Assembly (NCBI GenBank): GCA_007133875.1
Contig: SLLW01000151.1
Span: 1 to 12,161, forward strand
Reading direction: 5' to 3'
Source of the DNA: Balneolales bacterium
GTDB lineage: Bacteria; Bacteroidota; Rhodothermia; Balneolales; Natronogracilivirgulaceae
DNA length: 12,161 bases
The notes under the pieces are model-generated. The model had not been told where the DNA came from. It saw only the letters and a list, made by a program, of their open reading frames with translations, and made no database searches. The position numbers and the translations under genes were made by a program. This document shows, one piece after another, positions 1-7,517 of this stretch (position 1 is its first letter; each line of letters begins with the position of its first letter).

Positions 1-1196
1 CCGGATCCGGACTTTTTCTTACTCTCTTTTTTAGAAGTTCCTGCTTGATTCTCCTTACTCTCTTTGGATTCTGAAACTGATATGTTTTTCTTGAAGCGGG
101 AGAGTCTGCCGGAGAAATACTCTTCCTCGGTCTGCTCCCGGGTTTTAACTTTCCCAAGCAGGTATCCATAGGGACGCATCGAATCCACTTCATCAAACAC
201 CTCCTTGAGCATAGCCAGGGCCGGTATGAAAAGAATCATTCCGGCCAAACCCCATATCTGTCCGCCAATAAAAATCGCGAGCAAAGTAACCAGCGGGTTC
301 AGGCTTACCCGTTGTCCCACAATCATCGGTGTGAACAGATTGCTTTCAAAAAGCTGGATGACGTAGAAAGTGGCCAGCACCGCAACAGGATACCAGAGTG
401 AGTCCATGGTCAGTAACGAATAGATAATCGGCAAAATAGAGCCGATGATCGGACCGAGAAAGGGAATCACATTGAGAATGGCGGCAAAAACACCAAAGAA
501 GAGAGGGTGGTCGACTCCGATGATGGTCAGTGCCGTACTGTTGAGGACAGCCAGGATACAGATGACAATGAACATCCCGGTGATGTAGTTCTGTACGACA
601 CTGCGTACTTTATTGAGAATGAGCTCGACTTTCGGATTGCGTTCCTGCCGGGAGAACACCATTATGAAAAAATCTTTGAGAAAATCACGGTACATCAGCA
701 ACAGAAAAACATAGATCGGGATCAGAAAAAACATGGTGACCGTGGTTGCGGCTGTCATCACACCACGAGTGAGCGACTCGGCGTTGTCCTGAAGGAACGA
801 GACAATGGCATCCTGCGCCGAATCCAGTTGAGTGTCAGGCTCAACATTCAGATAGGCGTTGAAAAAGCCCGAAAATTGATCAAAAATTTCATTGATCCGT
901 TCTTCAATCACTCCCAAATCCTGAGCCAGATTAGCTATCTGCGTATAAAAGAAGAAGACGATGCCTGCCAGAAAGGTGATGCCTAACAACACGCTTAATA
1001 TCGAGGCAATAATCCGGTGAATGCGGTATTTCTCAAAAAAAGCAGAAAGCGGGGTCAATAGGATGGAGAAAAAAACCGCAAAGAGAAAGGGAATCAGGAT
1101 GGAACTTGCCTGGATCATGAAAAAGACAAGGAGGATCAGGCCGCCGAAAATGACGGTAATTTTCACATACCAGGGTAGCTCTGTTTTCTGCTTCAA
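1..1196 (-). CDS. AI-2E family transporter (PerM-like permease), 3' end cut by window edge
   Basis: Inner-membrane permease of the AI-2E/PerM family; members are linked to export of AI-2 or other small solutes, or to Na+/H+ antiport, and the substrate cannot be read here. The 398 codons in the window show several hydrophobic segments (about 13-50, 65-85, 147-168, 205-226, 230-262, 268-284, 300-330) separated by a soluble loop at about 88-145, the usual family plan. Family motifs are clear: IPFLGPIIGSILPI near 244-257 and NLFTPMIVGQ near 286-295, followed by a GGQIWGLAGM stretch. The start is taken as TTG at 1196-1194: an AAGGAG ribosome site lies six bases upstream and an in-frame TAA lies just before it. 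The C-terminal tail from about residue 350 is charged and becomes a Ser/Lys/Glu-rich low-complexity stretch that is still open at the left edge. It lies 95 bases downstream of the M1 peptidase gene on the same strand, so cotranscription is possible. Confidence 0.9.
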   Translation of the reverse strand, partial: MKQKTELPWYVKITVIFGGLILLVFFMIQASSILIPFLFAVFFSILLTPLSAFFEKYRIHRIIASILSVLLGITFLAGIVFFFYTQIANLAQDLGVIEERINEIFDQFSGFFNAYLNVEPDTQLDSAQDAIVSFLQDNAESLTRGVMTAATTVTMFFLIPIYVFLLLMYRDFLKDFFIMVFSRQERNPKVELILNKVRSVVQNYITGMFIVICILAVLNSTALTIIGVDHPLFFGVFAAILNVIPFLGPIIGSILPIIYSLLTMDSLWYPVAVLATFYVIQLFESNLFTPMIVGQRVSLNPLVTLLAIFIGGQIWGLAGMILFIPALAMLKEVFDEVDSMRPYGYLLGKVKTREQTEEEYFSGRLSRFKKNISVSESKESKENQAGTSKKESKKKSGS

Positions 1197-1202
1197 GTCG
1201 TT

Positions 1203-1208
1203 CTCCTT
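1203..1208 (-). promoter_or_regulatory. Ribosome binding site deciding a TTG start
   Basis: On the minus strand AAGGAG sits six bases before the TTG codon at 1196. An in-frame TAA lies between them and any earlier start, so this site fixes the permease start at a non-ATG codon. Confidence 0.7.
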
Positions 1209-1291
1209 TTAACAGTCATTCTTCGAAAGAAAGTCACAATAGTTGTAAAACTCAATTCATACTCCGGAAATAATACCTGATTATCAGATTC

Positions 1292-3364
1292 TTACCGTTC
1301 CCAAACAGCATTCTGCCGGTTGATATCCGGCAGGTTCCGTGCCGCATCGATTTCAACACGACGAACATTGCGCTCGGGTATCACAATTTCGGCCGTACGC
1401 CTGCCTTCCAGCCAGGGTGTAACCGGAATCATGTGTTCCGCCTTGTTATCCCCGTCATAGGTAACCGTGAGGTAAACCGGCATGGGCACTTCGCCTTCAT
1501 CAGTAATCACAATCCGTGTCCCATCGTCCACCTCTTCAACCAGTGCGACCGCCTGATCCAGCACCCAGGTTTCATAGTACCAGCTGTGCCAGAACCACTC
1601 CAGGTCGCGCCCACTCTCCCGCTCGAAGGTGTGGAAAAAATCCCATGGATAGGCCTGCTTAAAAGCCCATTCGTTGATAAAGGCCTTATAGGCATCGTGG
1701 AAAACCTCGTCTCCCAGTAATCTTCTCAGAGCCACAAGAACCGCTGACGGCTTCCGGTACGATGCGATGATAAAGTTTTGTGTGGTATAGTGATAATCGG
1801 AGCGACGCATCATCGGGCCCTCGGTGCCGCGGCGGGCGGCACGGACATAAGCGTTTTGCGCCTCCCTGTGCGGCCTCCGCTCCGGGTGATAATCACCTAC
1901 GGCCTCGGCCGTGCTGAATACCGTGTTGCCCTCATCCAGCCAGCTGTAACGCCGTTCGTCGGTGCTTACGATGAGCGGCACCCACATGTGAGCCAGTTCA
2001 TGCGCAGTCACAGAGTAGAGCGCTTCGGCACCACGTTCGTTGTAGTCGCCCATGATCGTCATCATCGGATACTCCATACCACCACCGATGATTCCGCCCC
2101 CCTCAACGGCGGTCATATGGGGCCAGGGATAGGCAAAGCCGGTCAGCTCCGATAAAAAGGTGATGGCGTGCTGCTGATAGGCGACCACCTCCGACCACAA
2201 TGGAGCCTCATCCCGCCAGAAGCTGTTGATAACCGTATAATCATCCTCACCGTCGCCGGTCAGGTCACCGACGGATGTACGTGCAGCATCCCAATGGGAT
2301 TCCCGCGTAACGCTGAAAGCGACGTCCCGCACACGTTCCGCCGAAAATCGCCAGGCAAGATAGCGAGCCCTGTCACCTGTGGCACTGCTGCCGTCCTCAA
2401 CCCATGTAAAAGTGCCACCGTCGGAATCCTGCCCGTGACGGAGTCGTGCCGGCACACCCCGCATCGTTGCCCGTTCTCCGGATCCGGCCGTGTACACCCG
2501 CATCGGCTCATCACTCTGTTTCGCTTCATGCCATCGGCGTGCGACATTGGGATCCAGCACGTCGTTTGCATTCAGCAGCCGGCCGGTAGCCATCACCAGC
2601 CACTCCTCGGGCGCGCGGATCGTCAGCTCATAGTCGGCAAAACCGTGATAAAACTCGGTCTGACCCAGATAGGGATCAGGGTGCCAGCCCACCACCTCGT
2701 CGTATACAACCATTTGCGGGTACCAGTATCCCAGATAGAAAAGATGATCTCCGCTGTACCCCATGCGTCCGCCGGCCCCGCGCTGCGGAATGTCAAAATT
2801 ATAGACAATTTCAATATTGGCGGTACCACCGGATTCCACCGCCTGCGGAGGGTGGATGATCATGCGGGTCCCCTGAACCCCGTATCGGTAATCATTCCCG
2901 GTGTCCTCCTGCAATATCGTGTCGTTGACCGCTACGCGTTCCAGATTTATTCCGCCGGTCACCTCGGCCGGACGGTTTCGTCTTACTCCTTCCTTGTGCA
3001 GATTCTGGACGAGCTCAAGGTGCAGTTGACGAAGATTGTCGGGAGAATTGTTGTGATAGGTGATTCGGGCGGTGGCAATAATGCGGCGTTCGGACGGATC
3101 GATGGTCACATCAATATCGTACTCGGCAAACTGCTGCCAGTACGCTTCGCCAGGACGGCCATCACCGGTACGGAACCCCTGATCAACAGCGTTCAGATAC
3201 CCTTGCGGCGGAACCACTTTCCGGGGAAGGGGCCGTTCGGGAAGATCACGACTCACCGTTGTATCTTCCTTATCAGCTGAATGCAGCACACCGGACGGTG
3301 AACAGGATATCAGCAAAAAAGAGAAACCTGCAAAAAAAAGAACGATATTCAAAAAAACACGCAT
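1292..3364 (-). CDS. M1 family zinc metallopeptidase, lipoprotein (aminopeptidase N-like)
   Basis: Cell-envelope metallopeptidase of family M1 (gluzincin), expected to hydrolyse N-terminal residues from peptides outside the cytoplasm. Counting from ATG 3364 (690 aa), residues 1-21 form a lipoprotein signal peptide with lipobox LIS-C and lipidated Cys21. A beta-rich N-terminal domain spans roughly 75-300. The catalytic zinc motif is HELAH at 455-459, followed after exactly 18 residues by Glu478 (HEXXH-X18-E). GGMEYP at 428-433 stands where aminopeptidases have GAMEN. Tyr536 in ASYRKPSAVL is the likely transition-state tyrosine. A D/G-rich insert, GDLTGDGEDDYTV at 366-378, resembles a calcium-binding FG-GAP loop. 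The frame is open further upstream, with ATGs at 3466 (fair AGGA ribosome site, 8-base spacing) and 3487. Those starts would put 55-61 residues before the lipobox Cys, so 3364 is preferred although it has no clear ribosome site. It is divergent from the sigma factor gene. Confidence 0.9.
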   Translation of the reverse strand: MRVFLNIVLFFAGFSFLLISCSPSGVLHSADKEDTTVSRDLPERPLPRKVVPPQGYLNAVDQGFRTGDGRPGEAYWQQFAEYDIDVTIDPSERRIIATARITYHNNSPDNLRQLHLELVQNLHKEGVRRNRPAEVTGGINLERVAVNDTILQEDTGNDYRYGVQGTRMIIHPPQAVESGGTANIEIVYNFDIPQRGAGGRMGYSGDHLFYLGYWYPQMVVYDEVVGWHPDPYLGQTEFYHGFADYELTIRAPEEWLVMATGRLLNANDVLDPNVARRWHEAKQSDEPMRVYTAGSGERATMRGVPARLRHGQDSDGGTFTWVEDGSSATGDRARYLAWRFSAERVRDVAFSVTRESHWDAARTSVGDLTGDGEDDYTVINSFWRDEAPLWSEVVAYQQHAITFLSELTGFAYPWPHMTAVEGGGIIGGGMEYPMMTIMGDYNERGAEALYSVTAHELAHMWVPLIVSTDERRYSWLDEGNTVFSTAEAVGDYHPERRPHREAQNAYVRAARRGTEGPMMRRSDYHYTTQNFIIASYRKPSAVLVALRRLLGDEVFHDAYKAFINEWAFKQAYPWDFFHTFERESGRDLEWFWHSWYYETWVLDQAVALVEEVDDGTRIVITDEGEVPMPVYLTVTYDGDNKAEHMIPVTPWLEGRRTAEIVIPERNVRRVEIDAARNLPDINRQNAVWER

Positions 3365-3539
3365 AACCAGAATGAGTTTTAGACGGGAAAGGGTGCCGAT
3401 CCCGGTTGGGAATTTATCATGATGACCATCTTGCCGGAAAATAGTAATAATTTGTCTCGCCGGCATGTAACTTTTCCTGAACCTCATTCGTCATACGATC
3501 AGATTTCCGTTATATAGCGATTGATTACGCAGGTAAACT
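3365..3539. promoter_or_regulatory. Divergent intergenic region between peptidase and sigma factor genes
   Basis: If the peptidase starts at 3364, this 175-base region must hold promoters for both divergent units. It is AT-rich at 3440-3460 and 3505-3525. No convincing -35/-10 pair or Bacteroidota-type -33/-7 pair was found by eye. An alternative peptidase start at 3466 or 3487 would shorten it to 73 or 52 bases. Confidence 0.4.
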
Positions 3540-4139
3540 GTGATCCGGAACACTGTTTCTATCCAAAATCCCATTATGGAATCGACCGATCCGTCGGATA
3601 CCGATATTATCACCCGCATCCGTGCAGGTGAAAAAGAGCTATACCGGCTTTTGATGGAGCGATATGCCTCGTTGGTACTTCATGTGGTTAGCCGATTTGA
3701 AACCGACCACCATCTTAAAACAGAAATGGCACATGATATCTTTTTAAAAGCGTATGAACGGCTGGATTCGTTCAAGGGTAATTCGGCCTTTTCCTCATGG
3801 CTTTATCGGCTGGGACAGAATCATTGCCTTGACCATAACCGACGAAAAAAACACCGAAACACATTGTTTACCGAAATGCCGGATGATCACTCCGCAGAAA
3901 TCGTGGACGAAGCGTCGGTTCCGGATGACGCCCTGGATGAAGCGACTGCATCGAACCGCCTTCGAAAAGCGCTGGATAAAATCAGTGACAATTGTACCGT
4001 CCCCCTGTTGATGAAATACAGAGACGGCATGTCGTACGAAGCAATATCCAAAGATTTACAGGTCCCTGTCGGCGCCCTGAAGGTAAGGGTACACCGGGCG
4101 CGGAAGGAACTGAAACAACACCTGGAGCAGAAGATATGA
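3540..4139 (+). CDS. ECF-type RNA polymerase sigma factor
   Basis: Cytoplasmic alternative sigma-70 factor of the extracytoplasmic function group (199 aa, usual length). Region 2 lies at about 25-103 and contains the typical core HDIFLKAYERLDSFKG followed by the WLYRLGQNHCLDHNRR promoter-melting helix. An acidic linker (about 111-140) leads to region 4 at about 142-195, where MSYEAISKDLQVPVGALKVR is the helix-turn-helix that reads the -35 element. No extra C-terminal domain is present. The start is GTG at 3540 with AGGT a few bases upstream; an in-frame ATG at 3576 lacks a ribosome site and would still leave region 2 intact. The stop codon overlaps the start of the next gene (ATGA), the classic sigma/anti-sigma coupling. 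The gene heads a same-strand cluster of envelope proteins that may be its regulon. Target promoters cannot be inferred. Confidence 0.93.
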   Translation: MIRNTVSIQNPIMESTDPSDTDIITRIRAGEKELYRLLMERYASLVLHVVSRFETDHHLKTEMAHDIFLKAYERLDSFKGNSAFSSWLYRLGQNHCLDHNRRKKHRNTLFTEMPDDHSAEIVDEASVPDDALDEATASNRLRKALDKISDNCTVPLLMKYRDGMSYEAISKDLQVPVGALKVRVHRARKELKQHLEQKI

Positions 4140-4915
4140 GTACAGAAAAAGATGAATGGATCCGCCGCTATCTGGATGGCGAATTGAACGATGAAGAGGA
4201 GCGCCAGGCACTGCATCACATTGCCGAGGACCCTGAGCTTCGATCCTTGCTGAAATTTGATCTTCAGTTACGGCAGGATCTGGCCTCGGATTACCGGCCG
4301 GAAAGTGGGCACTCTGCCGGCAGCGGCAAGGCTGAAGAGTCGCTGCCTGAGGCTTTTTTCGACGGAGTGATGCAGGCCATTGAACAGAATGAGCAGCGGG
4401 GCGCATACGGTGCACCCCGGCAACAACCGGAAGCGGCCACTCCACAAACGGACGATGTACCGGCAGGAGTCACCACTATCTGGAACCGTCTCTGGCAGCC
4501 TCGTCAGATTGTCTGGCGGCCGGTTTGGTCCGCGGGGCTCGCAGCGGCAGTACTGTTGCTGATCATCTCGATTCCGCTTGCCATCACCACCACTCAGCAG
4601 ACAGAACCTGTAGATGATATTCCGGTACGGCAGATTGTGGATCAAGGTGCGGAACGTGTTATGATGCGCTTTGTCTATGTAGACAGCGATGCCGAATCGG
4701 TTTCCGTTGCCGGTGATTTCAGCGACTGGGAACCCATTTCCCTCAACCGGCAATCGATTAACGGCGATTTCGCGTGGACCGGAATCGTTCCGCTTCCCCG
4801 CGGGGAGCACCGGTACATGTTTATAAAGAATGAGGAGCAGTGGACCACCGACCCGCTCGCCAACCGATTTATTGACGATGGATTCGGAAACAAAAATGCC
4901 GTAATAAGCTTGTGA
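4136..4915 (+). CDS. Membrane anti-sigma-like protein with C-terminal glycogen-binding (CBM48/AMPK-beta-like) domain
   Basis: Probable anti-sigma factor for the upstream ECF sigma, inferred from ATGA overlap, topology and N-terminal sequence. The 259 aa protein has an N-terminal cytoplasmic helical region starting WIRRYLDGELNDEEE (8-22), the pattern common to anti-sigma and FecR-type N-termini. It contains no cysteine, so it is not a zinc-binding (ZAS) anti-sigma. A linker rich in Gln, Pro and Ala leads to one membrane helix at about 130-150. The periplasmic part is a compact E-set domain at about 174-259 that matches AMPK-beta/CBM48 glycogen-binding modules: VSVAGDFSDWEP (189-200), GEHRYMF (223-229), QWTTDP (235-240) and DGFGNKN (248-254). 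Trp198, Trp236 and Asn254 align with the glucan-contacting residues of AMPK beta1, whereas Met228 replaces the contacting Lys. GGAG precedes ATG 4136. The same frame is open further upstream inside the sigma gene, but the overlap start is preferred. Confidence 0.82.
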   Translation: MSTEKDEWIRRYLDGELNDEEERQALHHIAEDPELRSLLKFDLQLRQDLASDYRPESGHSAGSGKAEESLPEAFFDGVMQAIEQNEQRGAYGAPRQQPEAATPQTDDVPAGVTTIWNRLWQPRQIVWRPVWSAGLAAAVLLLIISIPLAITTTQQTEPVDDIPVRQIVDQGAERVMMRFVYVDSDAESVSVAGDFSDWEPISLNRQSINGDFAWTGIVPLPRGEHRYMFIKNEEQWTTDPLANRFIDDGFGNKNAVISL

Positions 4916-4940
4916 AAAGTCACCTGACCCGTATATAACA

Positions 4941-4977
4941 ACAGTGTCTTCGCAATACCGTTTTGCTCTGTTTTTTT
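4941..4977 (+). terminator. Weak hairpin with T7 tract (possible attenuator)
   Basis: In the 118-base gap after the anti-sigma gene, ACAG (4941-4944) can pair with CTGT (4968-4971) and GCAA (4952-4955) with TTGC (4963-4966), directly before seven T residues (4971-4977). The stem is weak and asymmetric, so it is at best a leaky terminator that would reduce expression of the barrel gene relative to the sigma/anti-sigma pair. Confidence 0.3.
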
Positions 4978-4983
4978 AATACC

Positions 4984-5012
4984 TTGCCTGACGGTAGTAA
5001 CCGATACATTGT
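4984..5012 (+). promoter_or_regulatory. Candidate promoter for the barrel gene (weak)
   Basis: TTG at 4984-4986 and TACATTGT at 5005-5012 are spaced as in the Bacteroidota TTTG / TAnnTTTG promoter pattern, with imperfect matches in both elements. It lies after the T tract and 22 bases before the start codon at 5034. This was judged by eye only. Confidence 0.22.
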
Positions 5013-5033
5013 TCACGGATAAGGGCGAATGAC

Positions 5034-6329
5034 ATGACAGTAACATTTTTTTATAAAAATTACAGAAGCGTTCTGCTTTCTGCCATTATGATGACAACTA
5101 TCGCTGCATATTGGAGCACAGCTTCCGCCCAGAATCTGGAAACCGAGGTTACCCTGTCGGCCGGCAGCGGTTATGCATCCAACTCGTATCTGATTCCAAT
5201 GATTCCGGAGTGGGAACGACGCTATATATCGGCCTTTACCACGTTTACTCCCTCCGCCCGGATGAGGTATGCCGGCAGCGGCCGGAGCATCACCGTCAAT
5301 GGAATCGGACAGCTGCTCCATTTTTATGATGAGCGCCCAACCTGGGGTGGGGGATATCTGACTACCACCTTCCGGCAACGGCTCTCTTCTTCTTTTACAG
5401 CCCGGGCATCCGGCGGATTGGGATCCCACGCAACATCCTACAACCGGGATTTACAATGGCTTCAACTTGGTGTCGACTGGCTGGCGACGTCATCCACCCG
5501 CCTTGAAGCTACGGCCGGTTCCGGCTGGCGAACCATCCGTAACCTCGAAAATATGGATGATATGACGGATCGCTTTACTACATACTCGTTGGGTATTGAA
5601 TACTGGCCATCATTCCGTTGGCGCCTGAGGATGAATTTCAACAGCAATCTTGACCATTTGTCCAGTCCGGGTGACGGTTTCTCCAGCACCGTTTCGGCCA
5701 CCAACCACCGGTTCAATGGCCTGGTTTTAATGCTGGAAACCGGACTTGAACAGTATACGGTCGCGTTTCAGAGCAGCCGGGAAACCGAAACCGGATCTAC
5801 TGACAATGGCTTGTTCAACGATGATGAAAACACCCTGAACATTCAAAATCGGTTTCATCGTACAACGTTCCGGGCATCCTATCCGGTCAGTGGACGGATC
5901 ACCCTGACCGGCACCGTAGCAGGGCTTCTCTGGTTCAGCAGTGCTGATGATGAAATTGAGCCCGATTACCAAATTTCCGCGGGGATCCAGGTTCCGTTTT
6001 CTCTGCGTCGTGTTCGATCCGGCGAACTGCGCTCCCTTGATTTTGAGTCGGAACGTTCGGGGCGAACGACCCTGACGGTCCGGTATCGTGGAGATGCAAA
6101 CCTGTACATTACAGGTGATTTCAACGATTGGGAAGATCCCGGAATACCGTTGCGGAAAACAAACAGAAACCGGTACAGCGTAGCGCTGGATCTCTCTGTC
6201 GGAATGCATCAATTTAAAATCGCAAAGCGGGAGAACGATGAGCTGGAATGGCTTGAACTTCCCGACGATGCGCCCACCGTTAATGATGGTTTTGGTGGCA
6301 AGAACGGAAGAATAATCATTGATTACTGA
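5034..6329 (+). CDS. Secreted probable outer-membrane beta-barrel with C-terminal glycogen-binding (CBM48/AMPK-beta-like) domain
   Basis: Exported 431 aa protein with no family name I can assign to its body. Residues 1-32 are a signal peptide with a cleavage site at ASA|QN. From about 36 to 325 the sequence alternates short polar/aromatic strands with Gly, Ser, Asn and Asp turns (for example TFRQRLSSSFTARASGGLG and YSLGIEYWPSFRWRLRMNFN). This is typical of an outer-membrane beta-barrel, with roughly a dozen or more strands. The last 85 residues (347-431) form an E-set/CBM48 domain: LYITGDFNDWEDPG (357-370), GMHQFKIAK (390-398), LEWLELPDD (404-412) and NDGFGGKNG (417-425). Trp366, Lys395, Trp406 and Asn424 align with AMPK-beta glucan contacts. 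The domain is related in motif to the one on the anti-sigma protein encoded just upstream. If the barrel sits in the outer membrane, the C-terminal domain probably lies in the periplasm, where it could meet the anti-sigma domain. That is inference. Confidence 0.75.
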   Translation: MTVTFFYKNYRSVLLSAIMMTTIAAYWSTASAQNLETEVTLSAGSGYASNSYLIPMIPEWERRYISAFTTFTPSARMRYAGSGRSITVNGIGQLLHFYDERPTWGGGYLTTTFRQRLSSSFTARASGGLGSHATSYNRDLQWLQLGVDWLATSSTRLEATAGSGWRTIRNLENMDDMTDRFTTYSLGIEYWPSFRWRLRMNFNSNLDHLSSPGDGFSSTVSATNHRFNGLVLMLETGLEQYTVAFQSSRETETGSTDNGLFNDDENTLNIQNRFHRTTFRASYPVSGRITLTGTVAGLLWFSSADDEIEPDYQISAGIQVPFSLRRVRSGELRSLDFESERSGRTTLTVRYRGDANLYITGDFNDWEDPGIPLRKTNRNRYSVALDLSVGMHQFKIAKRENDELEWLELPDDAPTVNDGFGGKNGRIIIDY

Positions 6330-6342
6330 GCATGAGGATAAT

Positions 6343-7368
6343 ATGAAAACCCAATGCAACACAACCCAAAACAGGATATTCAGGGTTCGTTTTACTCATG
6401 ACAATCCCGCAAACGGAAACATTACGTCGAAGATTTTTTTACTCTTCCTGATGATGGTTATGACACCCTGGGTTACACCTGCCGCACATGCACAGGGTTC
6501 CGGTGACTACCAGATTGTTCTGGAGCGAGGTATCGGTGCCGGACTGGATCCGGACCGTCTGGAAACCCTGATCACAAGGGCACAAAACCGTCAGGTTTCA
6601 CCGGACGATTTGAATGACATGCTGAATCCGGCCATTTCACTGGCGGAAAATGACCTTCCATACAATCCGGTACTTCAAAAAACCATGGAAGGAATCGCCA
6701 AACGCGTGCCCGCCGGGAACATCCGGCAGGTACTGAATCAAATGGCCAACAATCTGAACCGTTCCGCCGAAATTGTGGATCCATGGGTCGCCCGCGAAGA
6801 AGTTCGCGCGATGGTCGAGGCCGGCCGGGGATCCCGCGAATCGGATGCGGCCACACGGGGCTTTCGGAACCAGCTTCTTGAACATACATCGTACGCCCTG
6901 CAGCAAGATATGAGCGAAGAGAATATCCGTAGCTTTTTGGAGTTGCTCGTCTCCGAACGCGTTACAGAGCGCGGGGGCATGTCCACAGTGGCATCAGCTC
7001 TGCAAGTGCTGCCGGATCTTCCGACATCCCGGGAGAACCCCGGTATGAGCAACCGGATATTGGTCAGAGCACTGAATTCCGGATTCAGTTCCGGTGAAAT
7101 TCAGCAACTGCCCGATGCTTTCAGGTCAGCACAATTCCACAGCCAGCTTCCCGCCGATAATATTGCCCGAGGATTGGACCGGCAAATTGGAGAAGGCTTA
7201 CCCGCCGAACATATTATTCAAAATCTGTTTCAGGGAAATATTGGCGGTGGACCTTCGGGAATCCTCCCTCCCGGGCTTGGTGGACGGGATAATGACGAAG
7301 ACGGAGATGGCGATCGCGGCCGTGGCCGAGGCAGGCCACCTGTTATTCCGCCCGAAATTGATTTTTAA
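6343..7368 (+). CDS. Exported helical-repeat protein of unknown function
   Basis: I do not recognise a family. The 341 aa product has an unusually long n-region before a hydrophobic stretch (IFLLFLMMVM, 31-40) and a signal-peptidase site at AHA|QG (50/51), so it is probably periplasmic or secreted. The mature body looks helical and repeats a short pattern of a turn followed by a helix: LDPDRLETLI (68-77), VSPDDLNDML (85-94), VPAGNIRQVL (122-131), MSEENIRSFL (190-199), FSSGEIQQLP (248-257), LPADNIARGL (269-278) and LPAEHIIQNL (286-295). The end is a Gly/Pro linker followed by an acidic then Arg-Gly tract (RDNDEDGDGDRGRGRGR, 315-331). The start is ATG 6343, preceded by GAGG five bases upstream. 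An in-frame ATG at 6319 would overlap the barrel gene and adds only eight residues. The 13-base gap to the barrel gene implies cotranscription and perhaps a shared envelope role. Confidence 0.78.
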   Translation: MKTQCNTTQNRIFRVRFTHDNPANGNITSKIFLLFLMMVMTPWVTPAAHAQGSGDYQIVLERGIGAGLDPDRLETLITRAQNRQVSPDDLNDMLNPAISLAENDLPYNPVLQKTMEGIAKRVPAGNIRQVLNQMANNLNRSAEIVDPWVAREEVRAMVEAGRGSRESDAATRGFRNQLLEHTSYALQQDMSEENIRSFLELLVSERVTERGGMSTVASALQVLPDLPTSRENPGMSNRILVRALNSGFSSGEIQQLPDAFRSAQFHSQLPADNIARGLDRQIGEGLPAEHIIQNLFQGNIGGGPSGILPPGLGGRDNDEDGDGDRGRGRGRPPVIPPEIDF

Positions 7369-7517
7369 TGTAACCATCCGAGAAGCCGTGCGTCATACGG
7401 GTGTCACACAGAAGGCAAACTGATCTTTGCCAGTTGCGATGACCGGGAGTATTTCACTCAGAAAGTCTCATCCCGGTGTATCACATGATAGTTAATCAGA
7501 TAAAAAGGATACCCCCT
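7369..7517 (+). other. 149-base gap with two small inverted repeats
   Basis: No gene was found. Two possible hairpins occur: GGCAAA/TTTGCC (7414-7419 with 7426-7431, six-base loop) and ACCGGGA/TCCCGGT (7442-7448 with 7471-7477, 22-base loop). Neither is followed by a T tract, so they are not typical terminators. They could stabilise mRNA ends or be chance pairings. A promoter for the DUF4382 gene could lie here but was not identified. Confidence 0.3.

Noticed and set aside
507-986. Plus-strand open frame of 159 codons inside the permease region
   Set aside because: The minus strand encodes a well-conserved AI-2E permease through the whole stretch; the plus-strand product is low-complexity and hydrophilic with no family features.
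2168-3280. Long plus-strand open frame (370 codons) opposite the M1 peptidase
   Set aside because: The minus-strand frame carries HEXXH-X18-E and a lipobox; the plus-strand translation shows no recognisable domain and is a codon-bias shadow.
3520-5017. Similar ten-base words ATTGATTACG (3520-3529) and ATTGTTCACG (5008-5017) upstream of the sigma and barrel genes as a shared ECF promoter element
   Set aside because: Eight of ten bases match, but both lie only 10-16 bases before the start codons, there is no second element at a fixed spacing, and such a match is expected by chance in AT-rich gaps.
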